This document shows positions 17,682 through 25,595 of a DNA stretch of 64,000 nucleotides, in pieces; positions within the stretch are counted from its first letter, which is position 1; each line of letters begins with the position of its first letter. The notes beneath the pieces are model-generated. The model ran no database searches. It was given only the letters and a program-made list of their open reading frames with translations, and was not told where the DNA came from. The stretch lies in the NCBI RefSeq assembly GCF_019352175.1, contig NZ_JACBYI010000003.1:1-64000 (forward strand). The letters are read 5' to 3'. The DNA comes from Paenibacillus sp. S150 (GTDB lineage: Bacteria > Bacillota > Bacilli > Paenibacillales > Paenibacillaceae). A program made the position numbers and the translations under genes.

Positions 17682-18719
17682 TCAGTCTTTCGTTTTGAAC
17701 AGCAAATACAGAAAATACGGTCCGCCGATTGCCGCAACAACCACACCCGCCGGAATCGCATTGGGCCTGAAAATGGAGCGACCGACCGTATCGGCTGTGA
17801 CCAGAATCACCAGACCGATTAATGCGGCCACAGGCAGGGAATAGCGGTGCTGCGGACCGGCCAGACGTTTGGCAATATGCGGGGCGATCAGGCCAATGAA
17901 GCCGATGCCGCCCGCTACAGACACGCTGGCGCAGGAGAGTGCCACGGCCATGCCCAGCATCAGCAACCGCTCACGGGTGACATGGCTGCCCACACTGTAG
18001 GCAATTTCATCACCCAGGACGAAGATGTCCAGCGTTTTGAAGCGGCGGTAAATCAGCGGAACCAGGATCGCAATCCACGGCAGGAGAGCAAGTACATGTA
18101 TCCAGTCCCGCCCCCATACACTTCCTGCCAGCCAGCGCGCAGTAAAAGCATAGGTGTCCTCGTCCAGCTTCAGCGAGAGCAGCAGCGTTGCTGCACTGAC
18201 ACCGGCCGCTACCGCGATTCCGACCAGAATCAGGCGAACCGGAATAAGCCCCCGGTGACGGTCATAGGCGATAACAAAAATAATCAGTGCGGTAAGGGTG
18301 CCTCCAAGAAAAGTGAACAGCGGAATGAAGAGCGCGACCGGTCCCTCCATAGTGCGGAAAAAAGAGACAAAAACAATGAGTCCAAACGCCGCACCTGTAT
18401 TGATGCCAAGGATTCCCGGATCAGCGAGTGCATTTCTTGTTGCTCCTTGAAAAACAGCGCCTGAAATACCAAGCCCGATCCCGGCCAGCATGGTTACTAT
18501 AATCCGGGGCATCCGGTACTCGAAGAGGATCATGGAATTCTCGCTTGTCCCCTGGCCCAGCAGCGTTTTCCACACTGTGAGCGGCGGCAAAGAGATCGAG
18601 CCGGTATTCAAGCTGATTGTGACTACACCAACAGCGAACAGCAGCAGTGTCAGACTGATAAAAAGCACTTTCTGTCCTCTCTTTTTTTCCAGTCGCTGCA
18701 TGTCCTTATAAATGCCCAT
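17682..18719 (-). CDS. FecCD-type iron-siderophore ABC permease (second)
   Basis: About 345-residue integral membrane protein with around nine or ten hydrophobic helices and FecCD hallmarks (GISGAVFQGATRNALADPGILGINTGAAFG; GGIGFIGLIAPHIAKRLAG; ETVGRSIF-like TVGRSIFRP). It forms the translocation channel together with the upstream permease. The start is the ATG at 18719, one base after the upstream stop and preceded by GGGAGGGAG; the longer open frame reads into the upstream gene. No ATPase gene is in the operon. Confidence 0.93.
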   Translation of the reverse strand: MGIYKDMQRLEKKRGQKVLFISLTLLLFAVGVVTISLNTGSISLPPLTVWKTLLGQGTSENSMILFEYRMPRIIVTMLAGIGLGISGAVFQGATRNALADPGILGINTGAAFGLIVFVSFFRTMEGPVALFIPLFTFLGGTLTALIIFVIAYDRHRGLIPVRLILVGIAVAAGVSAATLLLSLKLDEDTYAFTARWLAGSVWGRDWIHVLALLPWIAILVPLIYRRFKTLDIFVLGDEIAYSVGSHVTRERLLMLGMAVALSCASVSVAGGIGFIGLIAPHIAKRLAGPQHRYSLPVAALIGLVILVTADTVGRSIFRPNAIPAGVVVAAIGGPYFLYLLFKTKD

Positions 18720-18720
18720 G

Positions 18721-19725
18721 CTACAACTCCCTCCCCTCTTTGCGCGCCAGGTAAAGGAAGAAAGGAACACCCGCCATGGCAACCATGGCGCCGATTGCAA
18801 ATTCCTGCGGCGGATGAACCATGCGTGAGGCAAAGTCGGCCCAGACCAGCAGAATCGCGCCGAGAAATGCGGAAAAAGGGATCAGCAGACGGTAATCGAC
18901 TCCAATCAGACGTCTTGCAATATGAGGCACAACCAGTCCCACAAAGCCTATCGAGCCCGCCACTGCCACAGAGGAGCCGGCAAGAATAACAGCGGCAGTA
19001 AGTCCAAGAATGCGTATCCGGTCCGTGTGTATGCCCAGGTTAACGGCCGTTTCATCTCCCAAGGACATGAAGGTGATTGGCCGTCCCATCGTTATGGCCC
19101 ACAGGATGGTTAACAGGACAACGGGTGTCAGTATCCGCAGGTGCTCCCAGCCTACCCCCGAGACTCCTCCGGCATACCAGAAGGCCAAATCCTGGCTCAG
19201 CGCAAAATAAATCGCAATTCCTGTGCTTAACGAATGCAGAATCGCTGCAACGACTGCTCCGGCAATGGTCAACCGCAGCGAAGTCAATCCGCCTGGGGCT
19301 GCAGACCCCAGCAGCATAATAAATAACGTGGTCAACGCGGCGCCAATAAAGGAAAAGAAGATCAATCCCCAATAGGACATTCCAGGCATCAAGGCAAAGC
19401 ACAGCGCAACCGCAAACGAGGAGCCGGCATTTACGCCCAGAATTCCGCTGTCCGCCAGCGGATTGCGCGTCACCCCCTGCATAATGGCCCCGGCCACCGC
19501 AAACGCCATCCCTGTCACAGCTGCGCCAAGCACACGGGGGAGCCTGAGCTCATGCACAATCTGATGGGGAGTCAAGGCGGAATCGTATTGAAAGACGGCC
19601 GACCACACCGTATGAAGGCTAAGCTCCTTGGCACCAAAGGAAATGGACAGGAAAACCGTGCAGGCCAATCCCGCTGCCGCAGTGATGAACCAAAAAACTG
19701 TGGTGATTCCCGGCTTTTTTTTCAT
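18721..19725 (-). CDS. FecCD-type iron-siderophore ABC permease (first)
   Basis: 334-residue permease with the same family motifs (VAGAIMQGVTRNPLADSGILGVNAGSSFAVAL; GSIGFVGLVVPHIARRLIG). It is the first gene of the operon. The ATG at 19725 (MKKKPGITTVFWF) starts just before the first helix; GGAGGAGGG lies about 16 bases upstream, slightly far. An excellent Fur box sits 32 bp upstream of the ATG. Two non-identical permeases imply a heterodimeric importer, like FeuBC or FecCD. Confidence 0.92.
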   Translation of the reverse strand: MKKKPGITTVFWFITAAAGLACTVFLSISFGAKELSLHTVWSAVFQYDSALTPHQIVHELRLPRVLGAAVTGMAFAVAGAIMQGVTRNPLADSGILGVNAGSSFAVALCFALMPGMSYWGLIFFSFIGAALTTLFIMLLGSAAPGGLTSLRLTIAGAVVAAILHSLSTGIAIYFALSQDLAFWYAGGVSGVGWEHLRILTPVVLLTILWAITMGRPITFMSLGDETAVNLGIHTDRIRILGLTAAVILAGSSVAVAGSIGFVGLVVPHIARRLIGVDYRLLIPFSAFLGAILLVWADFASRMVHPPQEFAIGAMVAMAGVPFFLYLARKEGREL

Positions 19726-19756
19726 ACTCAGAGATTCAGACCCTCCTCCTAACCGT

Positions 19757-19777
19757 TGATTATGAGAATCATTATCA
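19757..19777 (-). promoter_or_regulatory. Fur box
   Basis: On the minus strand, TGATAATGATTCTCATAATCA closely matches the Fur 7-1-7 consensus. It lies between the fused AraC-binding-protein gene and the permease operon and should repress the operon when iron is plentiful. Confidence 0.88.
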
Positions 19778-19847
19778 CTTAAATGATTATATCTGAGTTT
19801 AATCATGCATGACATGCCAATATCCAAGAATATAAAATGGACTTTTT

Positions 19848-21494
19848 TTAGATCAGCTCTCTGAGGCTGGGAGACTGGCTCAATAAACGCGCAGCCTCCT
19901 CCAGCTGCTGTGAAATGAGGAACGGGGCATACATCATCCATTTTTCCCAATCGATAAAATAGACCCGTTTGTTCTTAATTGCGGAGTGCCGCTTCCATGC
20001 CGAATCCGTCTTTATCAGCTCAAAAACCCGCCGCTTATCCCCTTCCGTCTCCACAGCAAAAAATATAAAATCGGCGTCATAGTCCTTCAGCCCGTCAGGC
20101 TCTATCGCTGTCCAATTATATGCCGTACCTGCCGGATGCAAATCGATCTGCCGCTGTATCCGTTCCGGAGGCGCTAATTGCAGCGAGCGGTAGAACACAT
20201 GCCCAATGTTCCTCGCGCCGTACATTCTAAGCTCATGTTCACGGCAGACACAGACGGCAACGGTTCCTGAGCCGACTGACGGACGGAGTTTCTTGCGGAT
20301 TTTTTCCGCACTCCGCTCATGCTTCTGAAGCCACTGGACCGCCTCCGCCTCCCTGTTCACCAGTTCTGAAATATGCATCAGATGGGTGTAGACATCCTGG
20401 CTTAACCAAGGAACAGCTACAATGGGCGCAATGTCATTGATATGCTTCCTGGCTTTGTTAAGCACATTATCCTTGCAGACAATAAGATCCGGCTGCTCTG
20501 CCAGAAAGGCTTCCCGGCTGATGCCCCAGGGGTCGGCGGCATGCTCGGGAAGGGTGAGGCTTATGGTTGTCATGGGAAGATGCCGGTGCAGCTGGGCCGC
20601 ACAGGGCTTTAGACCAAGGGTATACAAATGATCGGTATATGGTGCTGACAGTGAGATTATTTTCTTGTCGTTTTTCTTCGCAAACACCCGGGGGGAATAT
20701 CCGCTCGACTCTTTAAAGCGCCTGCTGAAATAAAATTCATCCTTATAACCAACCTCTGCGGCAATGTCCCGAATGGATTTATCCGTCTGAAGCAGCAGCT
20801 CTTTAGCCTTATTGATCCGGAGATGGGTAAGAAAGGCCACCGGGGACTTATCCATGGCCTGCTTGAACACCTGTGAATAATAGGCAGGATGCAACTGGGC
20901 AAGCTCCGCCAATTTGTCTATCCGGATTTCCTCGCGGTAGTGGTTCTGCAAATAATCCAGCGTCAATTTGAGCCGCATATCGGCATCATTCGGAGCTGCC
21001 GGTTCTGCATACCGCAGCAGGCCGTCCAGCATATCATGCACATATTGCTGGCTGAGATAAGGATGCTGTTCCCGCTTAAGCTTGCCTTCGGCAATCAGCA
21101 AATAAAATAAACGCTTGAACTGGATGCCGCCGATCCGAAGTTCCCCGTGAAGCGGAAACCCCAGTTCCCGGCAGTACTCTCTGCGGTTAAGGCTAGCTTC
21201 CGTCAGGCGGTACATGTCAAATGAAATCCAGCAGCATTGCAGCTCCTCCTCCCGGCTTCCCGTGTGCAGCTTCAGGCATGCTCCCGGCGGATGCATATGG
21301 AGGGATTCCCGTTCCAGCTTGATCAGCTGTCCGTTAACGGACAGCTGCCCATTGCCGCGGGTTATGTATATCAGAATATGATGCGCCAAGGGTTTGCCTG
21401 CCGCCCATTCCGGGACAGAGGAGCTTTCACGGGCTTCCGTGATTTCGTAGAGAACATTTTTTAGAAAAGGATGTGTCTTCACCGGTGTTAACAA
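19848..21494 (-). CDS. AraC regulator fused to siderophore-binding domain (second)
   Basis: 548-residue cytoplasmic fusion: an AraC cupin-like sensor (about residues 1-160), helix-turn-helix pair (IDKLAELAQLHPAYYSQVFKQ; SIRDIAAEVGYKDEFYFSRRFKESSGYSP), then a FecB-like binding domain (IISLSAPYTDHLYTLGLKPCA ... VYFIDWEKWMMYAPFLIS). It is Btr-like and probably activates the permease/lipoprotein operon immediately downstream. I chose the TTG at 21494, which has GGGAGG nine bases upstream; the open frame to 21617 begins inside the Fur box and leader. Its leader contains a terminator-like hairpin. Confidence 0.88.
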   Translation of the reverse strand: MLTPVKTHPFLKNVLYEITEARESSSVPEWAAGKPLAHHILIYITRGNGQLSVNGQLIKLERESLHMHPPGACLKLHTGSREEELQCCWISFDMYRLTEASLNRREYCRELGFPLHGELRIGGIQFKRLFYLLIAEGKLKREQHPYLSQQYVHDMLDGLLRYAEPAAPNDADMRLKLTLDYLQNHYREEIRIDKLAELAQLHPAYYSQVFKQAMDKSPVAFLTHLRINKAKELLLQTDKSIRDIAAEVGYKDEFYFSRRFKESSGYSPRVFAKKNDKKIISLSAPYTDHLYTLGLKPCAAQLHRHLPMTTISLTLPEHAADPWGISREAFLAEQPDLIVCKDNVLNKARKHINDIAPIVAVPWLSQDVYTHLMHISELVNREAEAVQWLQKHERSAEKIRKKLRPSVGSGTVAVCVCREHELRMYGARNIGHVFYRSLQLAPPERIQRQIDLHPAGTAYNWTAIEPDGLKDYDADFIFFAVETEGDKRRVFELIKTDSAWKRHSAIKNKRVYFIDWEKWMMYAPFLISQQLEEAARLLSQSPSLRELI

Positions 21495-21544
21495 ATGATG
21501 TGTCCTCCCTTCTGCCTGCCTAGTGAAGGCAATCGCCTCTCCTG

Positions 21545-21571
21545 AAAAAACACCACCCTGGCAGGCGGTGT
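21545..21571 (-). terminator. leader hairpin with T-tract (possible attenuator)
   Basis: On the minus strand, ACACCGCC pairs with GGTGGTGT (one G-U pair, 6-base loop) and TTTTTT follows. It lies between the Fur box at 21597-21615 and the start at 21494, that is, in the 5' leader of the second AraC-binding-protein gene. There it would stop transcription before the gene unless antiterminated. Confidence 0.6.
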
Positions 21572-21596
21572 AATGTAAGTATATATCTTTAATAAA

Positions 21597-21615
21597 GATA
21601 ATGATTATTATTATC
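21597..21615 (-). promoter_or_regulatory. Fur box
   Basis: GATAATAATAATCATTATC on the minus strand matches the consensus at 18 of 19 positions. It is about 100 bp upstream of the second AraC-binding-protein gene. The fetB stop codon at 21668 is on the far side, so it serves only the regulator gene. Confidence 0.9.
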
Positions 21616-21667
21616 AATTATAAGCATTACTCTGAATGAAGTCCATGGAAATCAGCCGCCAAACGGC

Positions 21668-22429
21668 TCAATTAATAGTTTCGGGCAGCTTCAGCCGCAA
21701 GTTTGCTGTGAAGAAGAGCCTGTACACCAGCACACTCAGCAGCATGCTTGTAATGGCGGCGGAGGCGGTGAAGGAGAACACAATCAGGATTTGATAACGG
21801 ACAGCCACTACCGGATCGGCTCCGGCGATAATCATCCCTGTCATCATCCCCGGAAGCTGTACAAGACCGACGGTCTTCATGCCGTCGATGGTAGGGATCA
21901 TACTGAACTTCACAGCTCTTGCCCGCACCTCCTGCATCGCCTGCCCGGCTGTTGCACCCATAGCAAGCAAGGTTTCTATCTCCCCTTTGTTCCGTTGAAT
22001 CTCATGCTTAATGTGATTAATGAACAGGCCGGAAACCACCATCGCACTTCCAATCGTCATGCCGCTGATAGGAATGATATACTGTGCTGTTGGCTCAATA
22101 ATATGCAGTCCGAGCAGGACACCCATCATCAGAAGCTCCATGGCGGTAATCGCCACTGCAATTCTCCAGACCAGTCCTGGCAATCCTTTGCCCCTTTTGG
22201 CGGCGTTCCATGAAGCTACAGAGATCATAAAGATTATGATCAGGACGACAAAGGCTGCGTGCTCCGCCCGGAAGATAAACTGCAGCACGTAGCCGACGGC
22301 AAGAAGCTGTACCGCCGACCGTATGGTTCCAATGGCGATGTCCTTCTCCAGTCCAAGCTTCTGCCAGATCGAAACCAGCATGGTTCCCAGCACAAAAAGG
22401 AGCGTAAAGCTGAGGGCAGTTAAGCTCAT
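21668..22429 (-). CDS. fetB: FetB-like ABC exporter permease (UPF0014)
   Basis: 253-residue membrane protein with about seven hydrophobic helices and family-typical segments (IGTIRSAVQLLAVGYVLQFIF; SGMTIGSAMVVSGLFINHI; ALLAMGATAGQAM; VQLPGMMTGMIIAGADPVVAVRYQ). FetAB in E. coli exports iron and protects against oxidative stress. It overlaps fetA by four bases (ATGA). Having an exporter beside importers suggests iron homeostasis, but substrate assignment rests on homology. Confidence 0.88.
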   Translation of the reverse strand: MSLTALSFTLLFVLGTMLVSIWQKLGLEKDIAIGTIRSAVQLLAVGYVLQFIFRAEHAAFVVLIIIFMISVASWNAAKRGKGLPGLVWRIAVAITAMELLMMGVLLGLHIIEPTAQYIIPISGMTIGSAMVVSGLFINHIKHEIQRNKGEIETLLAMGATAGQAMQEVRARAVKFSMIPTIDGMKTVGLVQLPGMMTGMIIAGADPVVAVRYQILIVFSFTASAAITSMLLSVLVYRLFFTANLRLKLPETIN

Positions 22430-23175
22430 CTCCGCATGCTCCCTTCCTTGGACTGGATATACTTGTCCACCAATAAAGCTTCCGGTTCCTTATAGAAGGC
22501 TTCACTGCTGTGTTCCTCCAGCCGTCCTCTTCCCATCACCCATGTTCTGCTGCTGAATCTGCTGGCCTGCTGCAGATCATGGGTAATCCAGATCAGGGAG
22601 GCTCCCTCTTCCCGATGCCATTTCAGCAGCAGGGCTTCGACCTTCTGGGTACTCGCAATATCCAGAGAGGCCGTGATTTCATCCAGCAAAAGAATGCTGG
22701 GGCGGAGCAGCAAGGTGCGAATCAGCGCGATCCGCTGCTTCTCCCCGCCGGAGCAATCCGCCGCCGCTTTGCCCAAATCCAGATCATCAAGTCCAAGCTG
22801 CTCCAGCAGCTGTGCTGCCAGGGCCGGGTCATATGGAAGCTCATGCAGTCTGCTTGCCGCACGCAGGTTATCCTCTACACTTCCAGGCAGCATTACGGCT
22901 TGCTGCGCTACATAAGAAACCGCCATTCTCCAGTGCCGCGGATTCATTTGCTTGAACGTAACCCCTTTAAACCGCAAATTTCCTTCGTCCGGGGCTTCCA
23001 GCAGCGCCAATATGCGGAGAAGGGTGCTTTTGCCTTGTCCGGAAGCGCCTATAAGCGCAATCCGGTCCGGGACGGATATTTCAGCCGCTACATCTGAGAA
23101 CAAATACCCTGCACCCGGTTTCCCGGTATTCCGTCTGCGTTTGCTTATCTGTTGGATTTCGAATATTGCAGTCAT
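22426..23175 (-). CDS. fetA: FetA-like ABC transporter ATP-binding protein
   Basis: 249-residue ABC ATPase: Walker A GASGQGKST, Q-loop near SYVAQQAVMLPGSV, signature DCSGGEKQRIAL (CSGGE variant), Walker B ILLLDEITASLD and the H-loop in LIWITHDL. It powers the FetB permease encoded next. GGAGG lies seven bases before the ATG, and a 32-bp palindrome covers the probable promoter just upstream. Confidence 0.9.
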   Translation of the reverse strand: MTAIFEIQQISKRRRNTGKPGAGYLFSDVAAEISVPDRIALIGASGQGKSTLLRILALLEAPDEGNLRFKGVTFKQMNPRHWRMAVSYVAQQAVMLPGSVEDNLRAASRLHELPYDPALAAQLLEQLGLDDLDLGKAAADCSGGEKQRIALIRTLLLRPSILLLDEITASLDIASTQKVEALLLKWHREEGASLIWITHDLQQASRFSSRTWVMGRGRLEEHSSEAFYKEPEALLVDKYIQSKEGSMRR

Positions 23176-23196
23176 TCCCCAACCTCCTGCACCGTT

Positions 23197-23228
23197 GCTT
23201 ATAATACATTCGCTTATGTATTATAAGC
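23197..23228. promoter_or_regulatory. 13-bp perfect inverted repeat upstream of fetA
   Basis: GCTTATAATACAT and its exact complement flank a 6-base spacer, starting 21 bp before fetA. The left arm on the minus strand includes TATAAT, so a bound regulator would cover a -10 element. It does not resemble a Fur box. The regulator is unknown. Confidence 0.65.
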
Positions 23229-23278
23229 ATTCCGGCAGGGTTGCACCATGCAGCAATCGCAGAAAAGCATATGGACTT

Positions 23279-24475
23279 TTATTCAGTGGCCGACCCGAAA
23301 TCCGTAATCGTAAATTTCACATCAAACGTGACCGGAACCCGGGTGAACGTATCATCCCAATGCTCCTTCACTTTCTTCCAGACTTGAGGCTTTTCGATAC
23401 TCAGCCACTCCCCGAATCCGGCAACCTCCACCTTATACTCTGTCTGCATGGATTGCAATAGGTGCTGAAGCATGGCTGTGAGCCTCTGCTCAAAAAGAGA
23501 CTCAAGCTCCCTCAGAAAGGAGATGCCGGAGGATTTCTGTTCCGGGTTCCAATTTTCAATCAAGCGCCCATCGGACTGGATATCCACATGAAAGGAGAGC
23601 CTGCCGTCAGCCGTGATTTTTGCAGTAATTTTACTTGATGCGGACTTGATCTCATACGTTATGGGCTCTTTATCTTCATTATAGGTCTTGATTACCCCGC
23701 CTTTGACCTCCCCCTTAAACCAGGAAATGCTTTCCAGGTCCTGCTGATTCAGTGTTCCGATCCATTTTCCAGTTTCACCCTTGATGATTCCTCCGCCTGA
23801 GAACTCAAGCTCTCCCTGGGTTTCGAGAATGTTTTGCAGCAAGAAGCTTTTCTTAGAATACATCAGCGCATCCAGTTGAGAGAGCGTAACACTCTCCATC
23901 ACCTTGCTCGTTCTGAAGCGGTTACGGATCATTTCCCGGATATGAACGGAAGGAATCTCATCCGCATATTTGGTAACCAGCACATTGGAGGCTTTCCCCC
24001 TGCTTAGGAAGATCAGGCAGCTGGGACGAATGTCGTTATCCCGGAGCACAAAATCCATCAGTTTCCGCATGTCCTGCTGTTCTGCAAGCTTGGAGCCTAT
24101 TACGATCACCTTCAGATGATGGCCGATAATCGGGCGGTCCAGGCGAATGGAGAATTGGCGGAAAATCTCAAACAGGGAGTCTCCGGTTTCGGAGACATTG
24201 ATATAATGGGACGTCTGCACGTTATCCGAGGATTCATTGGCACTGCTAAAGATTTTTTTGGGAACAATCTGTACGGTAGCCGTTACCCTGTTATTCTTGA
24301 AGTAATCCCCTCCCTCCCTGTCAAAGGCGCGTTCCACCGCATCAGGATCACCCTGGTCCAATGTCAGACCCGTGTAGATGCTCAAATCTTCAATCTCCTT
24401 GCTGCTCCAGCAGCCTGATTGGGTGAACAGAAGTGCAAAGGCGAGCAGAACGGACAGCGGCTTATGTCTACACAT
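23279..24475 (-). CDS. gerC: spore germination lipoprotein, Ger(x)C family
   Basis: 398-residue lipoprotein with signal peptide and lipobox (LLFTQSGCWSSKEIEDLSIYTG). Family segments are FRQFSIRLDRPIIGHHLKVIVIG, LDFVLRDNDIRPSCLIFLSRG and a C-terminal LESLFEQRLTAMLQHL ... FGEWLSIEKPQVWK. GerC proteins are part of the germinant receptor in the spore inner membrane. It is the last gene of the gerABC operon and overlaps gerB by 8 bp. The nutrient sensed is unknown. Confidence 0.92.
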   Translation of the reverse strand: MCRHKPLSVLLAFALLFTQSGCWSSKEIEDLSIYTGLTLDQGDPDAVERAFDREGGDYFKNNRVTATVQIVPKKIFSSANESSDNVQTSHYINVSETGDSLFEIFRQFSIRLDRPIIGHHLKVIVIGSKLAEQQDMRKLMDFVLRDNDIRPSCLIFLSRGKASNVLVTKYADEIPSVHIREMIRNRFRTSKVMESVTLSQLDALMYSKKSFLLQNILETQGELEFSGGGIIKGETGKWIGTLNQQDLESISWFKGEVKGGVIKTYNEDKEPITYEIKSASSKITAKITADGRLSFHVDIQSDGRLIENWNPEQKSSGISFLRELESLFEQRLTAMLQHLLQSMQTEYKVEVAGFGEWLSIEKPQVWKKVKEHWDDTFTRVPVTFDVKFTITDFGSATE

Positions 24476-25571
24476 TCTGCTTCAATCCTTTCTTTCTGAA
24501 GATCAGAACTGCCGAAAGCAGCACGGGCAGCAATAGAAACAAGATAATCCCCATCTTACCGATAGCGTCGCCAAGGGCAAAAACATCATTCATGCGTACA
24601 GGAATCATCGTTACTATGAAAATCAGCGGCATAAGTGCGAAGATGACCGGAGTCAGCTTCAGCTTAAAAATTTGTGAAATTCCCAGCGAGGCATTAAAGA
24701 AAAAACTGCAAAAGTTGCAAAACATCTGCATCATCCATATGACCAGCAGCGGGAATTCAAGCCGTTCAAAAAAAAAGCCCGAGATTTCAAAGCTGCGTAT
24801 TAAATCGATCGTTGGCCAGGTGCTGGTGATTGCCGTATCTATCGACAAGCCTCCGATAACCATAACCACCGTGAGCAGATACAAGAACAAAGGCACACTT
24901 ATCCCCACCAGCATGGCTTTGACGGCGTGCTCCGGATGCTGCATGAACGCTGTCAGCGTCATCACCACTTCACATCCCGAGAAAATCAGCACAGTCGATT
25001 TCAAGCCTTTGATCACAGGCAGAATGCCTTCGCTCAGCACTGGTCGCAGGTGATTAACATCGAACAACCGGATACTCAAGCAATAGCATAAGATCAGTAT
25101 AAAAATACTGATTGGGGAAATAATCTGGTATACTCTGGAAATGGAATTTATTCCTCCGAAAACCAGATAGCCTCCTACCCAGATGAACGGAATGGCGATG
25201 GCCCAGATGGGAGTTCCTTCAAGCAGAAAGAAAATCGTAATTTCAACAAACACGCGAATCTCAAAACCGGCCGTGATTATAAAATAAGCAATCAGCAGCA
25301 TACACAAAAATCCCCCGGCAGCCGTGCCAGCGATCCGTTGCGAATATTGGTAGATAGTCTTGCCGGGAAATTGCTGGCTTAGCTTCACCATCAATAGAAT
25401 TACCAGCATTACAATGCCTCCGCCAAGCAGTACGGACATCCAGGCATCCGGAGTTTTTACCGCTTCGGTCACACCTCTGGGCAATGTCAGTATCCCCGCA
25501 CCCAGCACTGTATTCGTCAGAAATAACGCAGCTTGTGTTGTCGTAATTTTGTCGTCAGAGCGTGTGAACAC
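24468..25571 (-). CDS. gerB: spore germination receptor permease subunit (GerB/GerAB family)
   Basis: 367-residue protein with about ten transmembrane helices, of the amino acid permease-like spore germination family (TTQAALFLTNTVLGAGILTLPRG at the N-terminus). It is the membrane subunit believed to bind germinants. It sits between gerA and gerC with 24 bp to gerA and an overlap with gerC, the standard order. Confidence 0.92.
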   Translation of the reverse strand: MFTRSDDKITTTQAALFLTNTVLGAGILTLPRGVTEAVKTPDAWMSVLLGGGIVMLVILLMVKLSQQFPGKTIYQYSQRIAGTAAGGFLCMLLIAYFIITAGFEIRVFVEITIFFLLEGTPIWAIAIPFIWVGGYLVFGGINSISRVYQIISPISIFILILCYCLSIRLFDVNHLRPVLSEGILPVIKGLKSTVLIFSGCEVVMTLTAFMQHPEHAVKAMLVGISVPLFLYLLTVVMVIGGLSIDTAITSTWPTIDLIRSFEISGFFFERLEFPLLVIWMMQMFCNFCSFFFNASLGISQIFKLKLTPVIFALMPLIFIVTMIPVRMNDVFALGDAIGKMGIILFLLLPVLLSAVLIFRKKGLKQNV

Positions 25572-25595
25572 TTGTATTTCCCCTCCGCTTCCCTG

